A stretch of 52,993 bases of DNA from a virus: IMG/VR virus record IMGVR_UViG_3300048834_000646, positions 1-52,993 of that record, one strand, 5' to 3'. Below, in pieces: positions 38,841-48,970 of the stretch. The notes beneath the pieces are model-generated. The model was not told the DNA's origin and ran no database searches. It was given only the letters and a program-made list of their open reading frames with translations. Made by a program: the position numbers and the translations under genes. Every line of letters starts with the position of its first letter. The first letter of the stretch is position 1.

Positions 38841-41800
38841 CGTCGCAACACTCAGACTCACGATCGACGGCTCCGGAGCTATCTCCGGAGTCTCGTCGTT
38901 TTCGGATGCCGCGCGCGGCGCGACGGCCGCCGGCGAGGAGGTGAAGACCAGCGCGATGGAGGTACAGGCGGCCGTCGACGCGATGGGCCGCTCGCAGACG
39001 GAAGTCGCCGCCGCGATCGACAAGGAGTCGGCCGCGCTGGCGCAGGTCAGTACCGCGCTCGCCGGGACCGCGCAGGCGCAGGAGCAGTTCAACCTGGCCA
39101 CCGAGAGCGGCCGCGCGGCCCGGGACGCGTATTTCGAGCAGCTCGATCGCGAGGTGGCCGCGGAGAACGCCGCACGGCAGGCCGTCGAAGCGCACATGCA
39201 GGTGGTCAACGCGCAGACGCGGGCCACGCAGGAGCGCGGGCGGGCGGAGGCCGAGGCGTGGGTGCAGAGTCTCAAGTCGGCCGAGGCGACGCAGGTCGCG
39301 ACCGAGGCGGAGCAGAAGCGCCTTGCCTCCTACCAGAAGCTGGTCGCGAGTACTGAGAAGTCGATCGTCGGCCTGAAGGAGGAGCTCGCGCTCGCGCAGG
39401 CGAACGCGGCCGGCAACCTCGAGGAGGCCGACGCGATCATCGCCTCGGCCAACGCGCGGCGCGCCGAGATCGAAGTGCAGCGGCTGTCGATCGGGCGCAA
39501 CGCGGATGAGATCGCGCAGATCAAGCTGATCGTGGCCGAGAAGCAGCGGCTCGTCACCTCGCTGCAGCAGACGCAGAATGCCTCGAGCGGGACCGCCCTC
39601 ACGAATGGGAAGCTCCGCTCCTCCCTCACCTCGCTGCTCACGACGGTGGCCGGTGTCCCGGGCCCGGTGGGGCAAGTCGCGAGCAGCCTCTCCTCGATGG
39701 CGATCGGTGGCGTGGTCACGGTGGGCCTCCTCGCGGGGCTCACGGCGATCAGCTACCTCTACGAGAAGCTGACGGCCAACTCCCGCAAGCTGCGCGAGGA
39801 AACCGAGCGGCTCACCAAGTCCCTCAGCGAGCAGGCACAGGAGCAGGCGGGGCTCAAGGCGCTCAGCGATCGCGCGCTCCTGCTCAAGCAGGTCGAGTCG
39901 GCGCAGCTAAGCCTGTCGCGTGCGCAGGCCCGCGAGTCGCGGCCGGTCGAGTTCAACCCGCGCACCGACCTGCCGGTCAGCCGGGGGTACGGCCCCAGCC
40001 TCGCCGACGCGGAGAAGAAGGCGGCCGAGGCCGCCGAGGTCCTCGCGCAGTTCGATCGGAACGCGTCGGCGCAGCTGATCGGCTCCACGCAGGCCCTCGC
40101 GGTCGCCCGCGCGAAGGCGACCGGGGATCTCACGAAGATCGAGGCGGCGCAGCGCGCGGCCGCCATTGCCTCGCTCGAGGCGCAGATCAATGCCACGCAG
40201 GGCCTGACCGTCGCGCAGAAGGAGTATCTGCGCGTCACCGGCCTCGCCACGATCGAGCTCGACCTGCAGGCGGTGGCCACCGAGAAGGCACGCGCGAGCA
40301 GCGACGCGCGGCGGGCCCAGCTGGCGCAGGTCCGCACGGCCGAGTTGGACGCGGCGATCGCCCTGGCGGATGCGGCGAAGGACTACGACGCCAAGCAGCG
40401 GGCGCAGGCGGCCAAGACCGCGTTCGAAGTGAGTCAGCAGCTGATCGGCATGGACCACCTGAACGCGGCCGAGAAGGAGCGCTATCGGCTCGCGCGCCTC
40501 TCCGGGGACGCGATCGCCACGCAGGCCGAGAACACGCGGCGCACGGAGGAGGTCGAGAAGAAGCGGCTGACCACGCTCAAGGCCTCCTTCGATTCCGAGC
40601 GGTCGCTGCAGGAGCTGGTCGACAAGGGCGCAACGCTCCGGAGCCAGCTGAATCAGAGCGACCTGGCGCAGGCGCAGACGGCGCTCGAGATCCGGCATCG
40701 CGCGGAGCAGGCGGCGCTGAAGGAAGCGGCCGCGCTGGACCCGATCATCGCGGCCAACATCGAGATCCGGCAGACTCAGCTCGACGTCAATCAGGGCCTC
40801 GAGCGGCAGCTCCTGCAGCGCGACGTGCTCGCCCGCACCGCGCAGGAGGCGAAGGATCTCGCCGACCTGCAGTATCAGGGCGATCAACTCGCCCTCGCGC
40901 TCGCGGGGAAGTCGTACGAGGCCGAGGTGCGCGCGATCGACGCGACGTACAAGCACGCCGTCGCCGCGCTCGACTTCGCCAGGGCGCAGGGGACGATCAG
41001 CGAGGGGGCCTATCAGGCGCAGCTGGCGCAGCTCAAGCACAACCAGTCGCTCGAGCAGACGCAGGTCGAGTACAAGGCGCTCGGGGGCATTGCCGATCAG
41101 GTGCTCAGCGGTCTCTCGAGCGCGACCGACGATCTCTTCCGGGATCTGCTCTCGGGCGGTACCGACGCCTTCGCCAAGCTCGCCGAGAGCATCCTCGGCA
41201 CGGTGCAGCAGCTCGCGATCGACCTCGCCAAGATCGGCCTGCTGCGGGCGCTGGTCGGTGGCGACACGGCCGGCCAGTCGCAGGAGGAGCTGGTCAAGCA
41301 GCTCAGCGGGAAGCTGACCAAGGTGCTGGCCGATGTGCAGAAGAAGATCGGCAAGGAGGGCGTCGGCGCGATCGCCGGCGCGGCGGTCGGCTTCGGCGTC
41401 GGCTCCTCGACCGGCAGCCCGCTCGCCGGCGGCCTCTCGGGCGCGGCAACAGGCCTCGCGGTCGGCGGCCCCGTCGGCGCGATCGTCGGTGGCATCGGGG
41501 GCATCGTCGGCGGCCTGCTGGGGCACGCGAATTCGATCAAGCAGATCCAGAAGACCTACGACACCGCGACGAAGAATTTCGAGCGCTCGCTCGATGAGTT
41601 CGTCAAGGGGCTGACCGGCGTCTATGACGGCTATATCGGCCAGCAGAACCGCCTCAAGGATGCGGTCGCGGCGCAGGGGGATCAGGCGCTGCGCGTCTTC
41701 GATCTCTCGCTGCTCTCGCGCGATCTCGAGAAGTTCGGCGTCGACTACGCGGATCTCTCCAAGATCCTGAAGGAGGAGGGGGTCGAAGGGATCAAGCGCG

Positions 41801-42909
41801 TGCGAGATCTCTTCGCGGGATCGGTCAAGTCCACCAAGGACATCGACATCCTGATCGCCGAGCTGGAGAAGCTCGGCGGCGGGGCGACCGAGGCGGCCGA
41901 CAAGCTCGCGGCGGCGGAGTCCGCGCGGCAGACGCGCATCTCGCAGGATCTCGAGTCGCAGCTGAGCCAGGCCAAGCTGCGCGGCACCGAGGATCCGGCC
42001 GCCCAGCGCGCCCTCGAGGATCGCCTGCAACAGCTCGCGCAGGAGCGGCGCTACATCGAGGCGACCGCGGAGCTCTACACCGAGCAGCAGCTCGCCACGC
42101 TCCGGCTCCTCGACGCCGAGGAGACGCTGGCCACGCAGCGCGAGCGCGCGGCCGAGGATCAGCAGGCGCAGGCGGCCGCCGAGCGGACCGCCCGGGACTT
42201 CTCGCTGGATCTCCTGCAGCGCGAGGCGGCGCTGTCGCAGGACGCCGACCAGGCGAAAGCGGCCGGGATCGCGATCCTTGCCGCGCGGCAGCAGGACGAG
42301 GCGGCCGCCGCGCAGAAGCTGCTCGATGCCGGCACGCTCACGCAGGAGCAGTTCGAGCGCCTTGCCGCGGTCATGAGCGGGGAGATGATCGCCGCGCTGA
42401 ACAGCACGAGCGGGGCGATCGACCAGATCGCCACGGCCGCGCAGATTCTGAGCGACAACGCCTCGGCCCTGAGTCAGCAGTTCGATGTCTTCGGGACGGA
42501 TCTGGACGAGCAGGTACGCCAGCTGGGCGAGCTCTACGGATTCCAGGGGAAGTCGATCGAGGATCTGCAGGCGCTGTACACCAAGGTGACGCCGGGGGAG
42601 GCAATCTCCGAGGAAGCGAAGACGCTCAACGACGAGATTGCGCGGTTCATTACCTTGCAGCGGCAGGCCGATGCGGCCAACACCGTGAACGCCGGCACGG
42701 CCGACACGGCGCGTACCGCGCGGGCCACCTCCCCGACCGGAAACGTCATCAATGGCAATGTGGCCGTGAGCATCACGATCAACACCACGAGCAACGAGCT
42801 GAACGATCCGGAGCGCTCGGCCGAGGCGATCGCGACGCGCGTGAACCGGATCCTTGGTGGCCGCCTCTCGCTTGAGCGCCGCGCGCGCGGCTTGTCGCTG
42901 ACGGTATGA
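38830..42909 (+). CDS. Tape measure protein
   Basis: 1,359 residues, the joint longest class of gene, mainly coiled coil. Hydrophobic segments near residues 290-315 (GGVVTVGLLAGLTAISYL) and a Gly/Ala-rich, membrane-active-looking stretch near 850-905 (GAAVGFGVGSSTGSPLAGG) are typical. From the rule of about 0.15 nm per residue the tail should be near 200 nm. It is preceded by GT and followed by tail tip genes. Its length sets the tail length and it may form a channel in the host membrane. Confidence 0.95.
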   Translation: MPANVATLRLTIDGSGAISGVSSFSDAARGATAAGEEVKTSAMEVQAAVDAMGRSQTEVAAAIDKESAALAQVSTALAGTAQAQEQFNLATESGRAARDAYFEQLDREVAAENAARQAVEAHMQVVNAQTRATQERGRAEAEAWVQSLKSAEATQVATEAEQKRLASYQKLVASTEKSIVGLKEELALAQANAAGNLEEADAIIASANARRAEIEVQRLSIGRNADEIAQIKLIVAEKQRLVTSLQQTQNASSGTALTNGKLRSSLTSLLTTVAGVPGPVGQVASSLSSMAIGGVVTVGLLAGLTAISYLYEKLTANSRKLREETERLTKSLSEQAQEQAGLKALSDRALLLKQVESAQLSLSRAQARESRPVEFNPRTDLPVSRGYGPSLADAEKKAAEAAEVLAQFDRNASAQLIGSTQALAVARAKATGDLTKIEAAQRAAAIASLEAQINATQGLTVAQKEYLRVTGLATIELDLQAVATEKARASSDARRAQLAQVRTAELDAAIALADAAKDYDAKQRAQAAKTAFEVSQQLIGMDHLNAAEKERYRLARLSGDAIATQAENTRRTEEVEKKRLTTLKASFDSERSLQELVDKGATLRSQLNQSDLAQAQTALEIRHRAEQAALKEAAALDPIIAANIEIRQTQLDVNQGLERQLLQRDVLARTAQEAKDLADLQYQGDQLALALAGKSYEAEVRAIDATYKHAVAALDFARAQGTISEGAYQAQLAQLKHNQSLEQTQVEYKALGGIADQVLSGLSSATDDLFRDLLSGGTDAFAKLAESILGTVQQLAIDLAKIGLLRALVGGDTAGQSQEELVKQLSGKLTKVLADVQKKIGKEGVGAIAGAAVGFGVGSSTGSPLAGGLSGAATGLAVGGPVGAIVGGIGGIVGGLLGHANSIKQIQKTYDTATKNFERSLDEFVKGLTGVYDGYIGQQNRLKDAVAAQGDQALRVFDLSLLSRDLEKFGVDYADLSKILKEEGVEGIKRVRDLFAGSVKSTKDIDILIAELEKLGGGATEAADKLAAAESARQTRISQDLESQLSQAKLRGTEDPAAQRALEDRLQQLAQERRYIEATAELYTEQQLATLRLLDAEETLATQRERAAEDQQAQAAAERTARDFSLDLLQREAALSQDADQAKAAGIAILAARQQDEAAAAQKLLDAGTLTQEQFERLAAVMSGEMIAALNSTSGAIDQIATAAQILSDNASALSQQFDVFGTDLDEQVRQLGELYGFQGKSIEDLQALYTKVTPGEAISEEAKTLNDEIARFITLQRQADAANTVNAGTADTARTARATSPTGNVINGNVAVSITINTTSNELNDPERSAEAIATRVNRILGGRLSLERRARGLSLTV

Positions 42910-45900
42910 GCCTCTCGCGGACGCCCTTCATCTCGATTCGCAATGACACCATTGCGCGGCCGGGATCGAAGCGCCTCGTCGACGTCGGCGGTACCAGCGC
43001 GGAGGAGCGACGCCGCGGCGGCGCGGGCCGGATCGCCTGTCTCTATGGCGAGACGGAGGATGGCACCGGCGGCTGCACGCTCACGGTCCCCAGCAGCTCC
43101 AACGCGCTCACCGCGCTGGCCGTGCGCAACGTGATCCATATTCGGGACGGCGCGCGCCGCGCCTACGAGTACCGGATCCTGTCCCTGAGCGACTCCGCCA
43201 CCGGCGACGCGGTGACCGCGACCGCGGTGCCGATCCTGCAGGACCTGGCGGATATCACCCTGACCACGCTCGTCGGTACCGCGCGGACGAGCCGCATCAG
43301 CGGGATCAAGTCGCCCGAGGGCTGGTGGAATGAGCTGATCCTCCCGGAGCTGCTCCGCCGCGGCATTAATTACTTCACGCTCAGCACCGTCAGCGTGGAC
43401 GGAGCCTTCCCCTTCGACTTCAGCGGCAAGAAGGCGCTCTGGCTCCTGCGGCAGATCGTGCAGAATACCGAGCACTCCGTTCGCGCGGTGCTCTCGCCGG
43501 ATCTCTCGACCTATCTCGTGACGATGAGCTTCCCGACGCCGGCCGTGCGGATCCCGGTCGTGGTCGGTGGCGACGTGATCGCGCTCGATCGCGATATCCT
43601 CGGCTCCGAAATCGAAACGATCGTCGTCCCCTACGGCGCAACGGCCGGTGGCGATCCCGCGCCGGCGGGCATCGAAGGCGTGCCCTGGCTGCTGCAGAAT
43701 CCGGATGGGGCCACGGCGGAGATCATGGATCCCGACGTCGCCAGCGCGTCCTTCGCGATCGAGGACGATCAGTTCGTCGGCGACCCCGAGGATCCGCCGG
43801 TGGGCATTGCCTATCCGGACAAGGCGCTCGCCGGCGGCTGGCCGCCGCAGACCATCGCCGCCGCCGGCAGCGATCCCGCGCGCGTCGTGGAGACGCTCCG
43901 CGTCGGCGAGTACCTCTACTCCGTGTTCCGCTGCGGGACTGGCGTCGCCGGCGAGGTGCACAAGGTCAACGCGCTGACCACGGCGGACGAGCTGACGATC
44001 CCGGTCGGGCTGCAGCCGGGGGGCGCGATCTATCTCCCCGGGCCCTCGGTGCTGGTGGTGAGCTGTACGGAGTCCGACACGCTCGATGTGATCGACGCGG
44101 CGACGGATACGGTGGTCGGATCCCTGGTCGGCATCCCGTCACCGACGCGCCTCTACTACGACGCGGCAAGGGACGCGATCATCGTCCTGACGGCTGGCGG
44201 CGCGATCTATATCCTGCGACTCTCGCCCGCCACCTTCCTGTACGAGTTTCCGCTTGGCGTCATCGGGGAGCTCGTCGTTGCGGAGGTGCCGGAATCCGAG
44301 CTCGCCCCGAGACTCTCGATCGTGACTGAGTTCCCGCTCGGCATTGTGGGCGAGCTGCTTGTCTCGGAGGTGCCCGAGGCGACGGTGGCCTCGAGTATTG
44401 CCGTGGCGCGGATCTCCGGGCTCGGGGCCACCGACGCGGTGATCGCCGAGGACCGCCTGTGGTGCGTCAACGCGGCCGACCTCGATCTCTCGAGCGTGGA
44501 TCTGGTCACCGGGACGCTCGTCGCCACCACGACGCTGATCACCCTGCTTGAGACCGGCGACGAGCCCGAGGCGTGGGCGCTGATCGGATACGACGCGGCG
44601 AGCGATCAGCTCTTCCTCGTCGGGACCAATCCCTCGGGCAACAAGTGGTCGCTGGCGATCGTGGATCCGGCGGTGCCGGCAGTCCTGGTGGAGTCGCGGC
44701 CGGATACCGTCACCTACTCCCGGCCGACGCGCATCACGGCGTGGGGCGGCAAGGTGTTTCTCCCGCGCGAGGACGCGAAGTATCTCCTCCTGAGCGGCGT
44801 CGACGGCAACGTGCTCGGCGCAGGATTGTTCTGCGGCGGCACGGTGGATCTCACCAGCGCGAGTCTGCTCGATGACGAGGGATGGATGGTCGTCGGCGAC
44901 ACCGGCTCCCGGCTCCATCTGTGGGACTTCCGCACCGGCTGCGCGCTGGTGCTCCGGAAGATCGTCGGCGTCGAGGCCAGCGCCTCGCGCGTCACGCTGG
45001 CGAACGGGCACCTCGGCCCGCTCCGCGAAAATTTCCCCGTCTTCATGATGGAGAACGACGGCACCACCATGGTGGAGCTCTGGTCGCCGACGGCCGTGCG
45101 GATCTACGGTCCGCTGAGCTATCCCGAGGGCTCGCCCTTTCGCGGCGAGCGCAATCTCGTCATGCGGCCGGTGCCGGAAAACTTCGAGAGCGCGATCGGC
45201 GTCCTCGGCAACGTCCTGCTCGATGAGACGACGCCGGGAGACATGGAGTCGCGCTGGCACGATCCCGACAGCCAGGTCGATACGGTGGTCGTCCGCCACG
45301 CCTATACCGCGCCGGCCAACGTCTCCGGCTTCGACGTCGACCTGAGCGCGGCCGGATTCACCGAGCCGGACACCTCGGGCATCACCGCTTTCGAGTACAC
45401 CGGCGGCGACCCCGCGCGGTACTTCGTCTGGAATACGTACGGCGGCGTGCTCCCGAAGAGCGGCAGCTCCGACACGGCGATCGCGCGGCTGAATGCGGAC
45501 CTCGTAGACAAAGGCTTCCACGCGAAGATGGACCTTTATCACCTGGCGATTGACGGGCCCAGCGACACGCTCTGCCTCGTCTTCAACTGCATCGATACGG
45601 TGCTCGGGAGCTGGGGCAACGACGACTGCCTGCGCTTTCGCTGCGGGCGCTTCGGCAGCGGCGCGGTCGAGCTCTCGCTCGAGCAGATCGCCCCGGGCGG
45701 GGCCGTCTCCGTCCTGGGGGATCCGAACATCATCAACGTGTCGTTTCCGCTTTCGAGCTCGATGACCATCGGCGTGCGTGTGGATCCGGTGACCTATGCC
45801 GTAACGACCTACTACGACGCCGGGGCCGGCGAGGTCGCGGGGCCGAGCGGCGTCGTGCCGGTGGGCATGCGCGGGGACCATCACCGCCGGATGGGGCTCT

Positions 45901-47009
45901 ACAGTATTCGCCAGAACGCCGGCTCCGGCTTTCAGATGGGCAACTTTCACATCTACTACGATGAGCCGGTGCTGTACACGCCCGCCGCGAAGACGGTCGG
46001 CAAGCTGGTGACGGGGTTCAACTGGGACTCGTGGGGCTACGACTACGCGGATCTGCAGGTCAAGGAGTTCCCGCCCAACTATGTCTTCAATCCCGGCGAC
46101 TTCCTGATCCTCGTGAAGTCGAGCGGCAACATCGTCACGGCCGTGCGCTCGCGCGTCGTCACCGATGCGGCCGGCACCGCGACCGTGAAGACGCAGGTCA
46201 ACGGCGGGCAGTCGCGCGGCCTGAGCTCGGGGAACGATCTGGCGATCTGCTACCGCCGGCATCCGAACGATCAGCGGGCGCTCAGCTCGGAGTGGTTCGT
46301 CTGGTCGAACATCGGCGGCAGCGTGCCCGAGTACACCTTCGACGTGCTGATCCCGCCGACGCCGCGGCCCGGGGCCTCGCTCTACTTTGCGATCGAGGCC
46401 TATCTCCGCGCGCCGGCGGTCGACTATCCCGAGCCGATGCACGCGGTGCTCGTGGCGTACGGCACGCCGACGTATCCCACGCCCAGCCTGCCCCTGCTCG
46501 ACGCCGATTTCGTCGCGACCGCGGAGCAGCTCACGGTCAGCCCCTACTATGCCGGCGACGCGTGGCGCGACGTCTCGTGCGTGCTGCCCTGCGCGGCGCT
46601 GCCGGCGGACTCGTACGGGCACGGCTGGTACACGCTCAGCCTGCGGAAGAATCCCGCGGTGCTGTATATCCGCCGGATCTCGATCTATTGGGGATTCGAG
46701 GGCGTGCCGGCCTTCGGCTACGGCAACGGCGTCAGCGGGATCTGGGGCGTCGGCATGCTGGCGCTGTTCAACAAGAGCGAGCCGGGGATCGCGTACCGCG
46801 TCCAGTCCAAGGAGGCGACCCCGCAGATCGAGCTGGGGAGCGAGCTGATCCTCACCGACCTCGCGCGCAACATCGTCAACGCGCGGCCGCGCGTCGTGAG
46901 CTGGCAGCGCGAGCTCGAGGCCGGCGATGCAGACTTCCACCTCCCGACGTATGAGCTTGAAAACCGCAGCCGGTCGCTGATCCGCGAGATCGCAGCGATG
47001 GGAGGATGA
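42906..47009 (+). CDS. Large tail-tip protein with propeller-like insertion
   Basis: 1,367 residues, starting on the tape measure stop. The N-terminal 250 and the C-terminal 400 residues look like tail-hub/tip regions. Between them, residues 350-620 hold repeated propeller-type blades, such as TLDVIDAATDTVVGSL (YVTN/NHL-like). A 30-residue unit is duplicated (EFPLGVIGELVVAEVPES and EFPLGIVGELLVSEVPEA). Residues 800-1000 look lectin-like. It probably forms the tail tip and takes part in host recognition. Exact family not recognised. Confidence 0.75.
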   Translation: MSLSRTPFISIRNDTIARPGSKRLVDVGGTSAEERRRGGAGRIACLYGETEDGTGGCTLTVPSSSNALTALAVRNVIHIRDGARRAYEYRILSLSDSATGDAVTATAVPILQDLADITLTTLVGTARTSRISGIKSPEGWWNELILPELLRRGINYFTLSTVSVDGAFPFDFSGKKALWLLRQIVQNTEHSVRAVLSPDLSTYLVTMSFPTPAVRIPVVVGGDVIALDRDILGSEIETIVVPYGATAGGDPAPAGIEGVPWLLQNPDGATAEIMDPDVASASFAIEDDQFVGDPEDPPVGIAYPDKALAGGWPPQTIAAAGSDPARVVETLRVGEYLYSVFRCGTGVAGEVHKVNALTTADELTIPVGLQPGGAIYLPGPSVLVVSCTESDTLDVIDAATDTVVGSLVGIPSPTRLYYDAARDAIIVLTAGGAIYILRLSPATFLYEFPLGVIGELVVAEVPESELAPRLSIVTEFPLGIVGELLVSEVPEATVASSIAVARISGLGATDAVIAEDRLWCVNAADLDLSSVDLVTGTLVATTTLITLLETGDEPEAWALIGYDAASDQLFLVGTNPSGNKWSLAIVDPAVPAVLVESRPDTVTYSRPTRITAWGGKVFLPREDAKYLLLSGVDGNVLGAGLFCGGTVDLTSASLLDDEGWMVVGDTGSRLHLWDFRTGCALVLRKIVGVEASASRVTLANGHLGPLRENFPVFMMENDGTTMVELWSPTAVRIYGPLSYPEGSPFRGERNLVMRPVPENFESAIGVLGNVLLDETTPGDMESRWHDPDSQVDTVVVRHAYTAPANVSGFDVDLSAAGFTEPDTSGITAFEYTGGDPARYFVWNTYGGVLPKSGSSDTAIARLNADLVDKGFHAKMDLYHLAIDGPSDTLCLVFNCIDTVLGSWGNDDCLRFRCGRFGSGAVELSLEQIAPGGAVSVLGDPNIINVSFPLSSSMTIGVRVDPVTYAVTTYYDAGAGEVAGPSGVVPVGMRGDHHRRMGLYSIRQNAGSGFQMGNFHIYYDEPVLYTPAAKTVGKLVTGFNWDSWGYDYADLQVKEFPPNYVFNPGDFLILVKSSGNIVTAVRSRVVTDAAGTATVKTQVNGGQSRGLSSGNDLAICYRRHPNDQRALSSEWFVWSNIGGSVPEYTFDVLIPPTPRPGASLYFAIEAYLRAPAVDYPEPMHAVLVAYGTPTYPTPSLPLLDADFVATAEQLTVSPYYAGDAWRDVSCVLPCAALPADSYGHGWYTLSLRKNPAVLYIRRISIYWGFEGVPAFGYGNGVSGIWGVGMLALFNKSEPGIAYRVQSKEATPQIELGSELILTDLARNIVNARPRVVSWQRELEAGDADFHLPTYELENRSRSLIREIAAMGG
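44242..44382 (+). repeat. Diverged tandem duplication in the tail-tip gene
   Basis: Two units, starting with gagtttccgcttggc (about 44242) and gagttcccgctcggc (about 44329), encode near-identical 18-residue stretches but differ at many third positions, so the duplication is old and the protein sequence is under selection. Confidence 0.7.
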
Positions 47010-47013
47010 TGAG

Positions 47014-47802
47014 ATGAGCGATGCCCGCGTGACCGTCAATCGGAAGCCCCTCGAGGCGTTCGGGCTCGTCCCGATCAACCTGGAGGAGTGGCTCAGCGCC
47101 CCCAGCGTCACCTACGGGACCGTCGTGCCGGCCGGCCGGATGGGATCGATCGCGACCGTCGCCGGCGCGAGCTACGCACCGCGCCCGCTCATGCTCGGCG
47201 TGCGGACGAATTCCGCGACCACCGACGAGGAGGCGCGCGCGATCCTCGACGCGTGGTACCTCCACTGTCAGGGGATGCTCGAGATCTGCATCCAGGACGA
47301 CCCGAGCAAGGTCTGCTATGGCCTCTTCGAGGCATCGGCCGGCGGCGTGGAGGGGATCAAGCTGCTCAGTCCGAAGCTCACCACGATCGGCAAGATCACG
47401 TGTCACGACCCCTTCTGGTACCGGCCGGCTCCGACCTCCTTCGGGGCCGCGGCCGGCACGCGCGTCGTGGTCCCGGTCGGCAGCGCGACCTCGCGGCTCC
47501 ATCTCGCGATCGCCGGCCCGTACACCGATCCGATCCTGATCCTGCGCAATCGCTCGGGGACCGAGATCGATCGCATGCCCTTCACCGATACCGCGGCCGA
47601 CAGCTCGATCTTTCTCGACCTCGACTTCGATCGGCAGCAGCTCGATCGCTATGTGGCCGGCGTGCGGTCGGCCCCCAACAATGCGTACGAGCTGCTCGAT
47701 CCCGAGCACTCGTTCTTCGTGGTCGACCCGCTCGATGGCGCAACGCTCGAGGTCACGAGCGGCGGCCTCACCGGTCTGGCCTGGGAGGCGTTCCTCGTAT
47801 GA
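47014..47802 (+). CDS. Distal tail protein-like
   Basis: 262 residues. The N-terminal half resembles siphovirus distal tail (Dit) proteins: RKPLEAFGLVPINLEEW, PLMLGVRTNSATTDEEARAIL, and a later GKITCHDPFWYRPA, followed by a galectin-like beta half (residues 140-262). It should form the hub ring between tail tube and tip fibres. The usual order places Dit before the tip protein, here it follows the large one. Confidence 0.7.
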   Translation: MSDARVTVNRKPLEAFGLVPINLEEWLSAPSVTYGTVVPAGRMGSIATVAGASYAPRPLMLGVRTNSATTDEEARAILDAWYLHCQGMLEICIQDDPSKVCYGLFEASAGGVEGIKLLSPKLTTIGKITCHDPFWYRPAPTSFGAAAGTRVVVPVGSATSRLHLAIAGPYTDPILILRNRSGTEIDRMPFTDTAADSSIFLDLDFDRQQLDRYVAGVRSAPNNAYELLDPEHSFFVVDPLDGATLEVTSGGLTGLAWEAFLV

Positions 47803-48518
47803 GTCCACTGCCCGCGTATCGCAACCGCCTCAGCCGGCAGAACCGATTCCTCTTCAGCTGGTCGGCCGACGACGGCGAGGCCACCTACTCGCGCTCCGGC
47901 CAGATCGGCGTCCTCGCGCGCGCGTCGGCGGGTTCCGTCGTCACGTCGACCGGCACCGCCGCGGTGGCGCAGGGGCAGCCGCGGTGGCTCTCCACGGCCA
48001 AGGGGGCCGCGCTCCTCCTGAAGCCCACGGACGAGACGCTGACCTTCGACTGCGAGTGGCTGCAGCAGCCCCTCTCGCTCTACGTCGCGGGATACATTCA
48101 GCAGCCCACCGACGGCACGACCGCCACGCGGCGAGTCTTCCGCCTGGGCAGCGGGGTCGCGCCCTCGGTGGATCTGATCGCGAAGGTGGCGAGCGGCGAC
48201 TGCGAGGCGGTCTATGTTGACGGGGCGAGCGCGCCGGCCTCCAGTCTGACCTCCGGCAATCCCGTGCTCGGCGATTACGTCGAGCTGCTGCTCGTGCTCG
48301 ATGCGGCGCGGAAGATCCAGCTCACGCGCGCGATCAACGAGGGGGCCGCGCAGGTTGGCGCATTGAGCGCCGCCGGCGCAGCGTTCGCCGGCGGGTATGC
48401 CGGCAGCCGGCTCCGCTTCGCGGACGGCAGCGTGGCGGCAGCCTTCGCGTATCGTCAGGTGCGCATCGCCGCCGGCTCCGCCATGACGCTGGACGACGCG
48501 CGGACGGATAACGCATGA
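47799..48518 (+). CDS. Lectin-like tail protein
   Basis: 239 residues from ATG 47799 (overlap with the previous stop). A beta-sandwich pattern of concanavalin/LamG type: FLFSWSADDGEATYS, LSLYVAGYIQQP, DYVELLLVLDAARKIQL. Likely a carbohydrate-binding baseplate protein. Role inferred from position and fold pattern. Confidence 0.6.
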   Translation: MSPLPAYRNRLSRQNRFLFSWSADDGEATYSRSGQIGVLARASAGSVVTSTGTAAVAQGQPRWLSTAKGAALLLKPTDETLTFDCEWLQQPLSLYVAGYIQQPTDGTTATRRVFRLGSGVAPSVDLIAKVASGDCEAVYVDGASAPASSLTSGNPVLGDYVELLLVLDAARKIQLTRAINEGAAQVGALSAAGAAFAGGYAGSRLRFADGSVAAAFAYRQVRIAAGSAMTLDDARTDNA

Positions 48519-48940
48519 TGCCGCCCGACGCCGCGGCCGCGCAGATCTTCGGCGATACGGTGATCACGTCCCTGATCACCGGCGGCATTATTGGCGGGCT
48601 GATCCTCTGGCGCAGCAACGCGGTCAACGCGGCACGCTTCGATGACTTCAAGGCCGCCTACAAGGAGATGCGCGAGGAGGAGCGCGAGCAGCGGCACGAG
48701 GATCTCGCCGGCCTGAAGCAGTCCCTCGATGGCATGGGCTCGCGCGTCTCCACGCTGACCGAGTACGTGACGCTGGTGCGCGGAGTGATGACCGGCGTCG
48801 ACGGCAAGAACGGGATCCGGAGCGAGGTTCGGGATCTCAGGGTCCGCGTCGCCGCGATCGACACGCGCGTGACGCGCGTCGAGATGACGACCGGCGAGAC
48901 GACCCGCCGAGTTGATGGGATGGACAGGAACGACAGGTAA
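48515..48940 (+). CDS. Membrane-anchored coiled-coil protein, lysis-associated
   Basis: 141 residues. One N-terminal membrane helix (residues 13-32, FGDTVITSLITGGIIGGLILW) is followed by a charged coiled coil to the end (EEEREQRHEDLAGLKQSL). Positioned first in the lysis region, it might be a pinholin-type or accessory protein. Start overlaps the lectin-like gene. Confidence 0.6.
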   Translation: MMPPDAAAAQIFGDTVITSLITGGIIGGLILWRSNAVNAARFDDFKAAYKEMREEEREQRHEDLAGLKQSLDGMGSRVSTLTEYVTLVRGVMTGVDGKNGIRSEVRDLRVRVAAIDTRVTRVEMTTGETTRRVDGMDRNDR

Positions 48941-48970
48941 GACCGCACGCTCACTCTCAGGAGGCTTCCG

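Noticed and set aside
39907-42030. Long minus-strand frame opposite the tape measure gene
   Set aside because: Leu/Arg/Gly-rich complement of coiled-coil codons with no recognisable domain; shadow frame.
44139-47111. Very long open frame on the minus strand opposite the tail-tip gene
   Set aside because: It mirrors the third-position GC bias of the plus-strand gene, has a low-complexity Arg/His/Ala composition and no ribosome site. Shadow frame.
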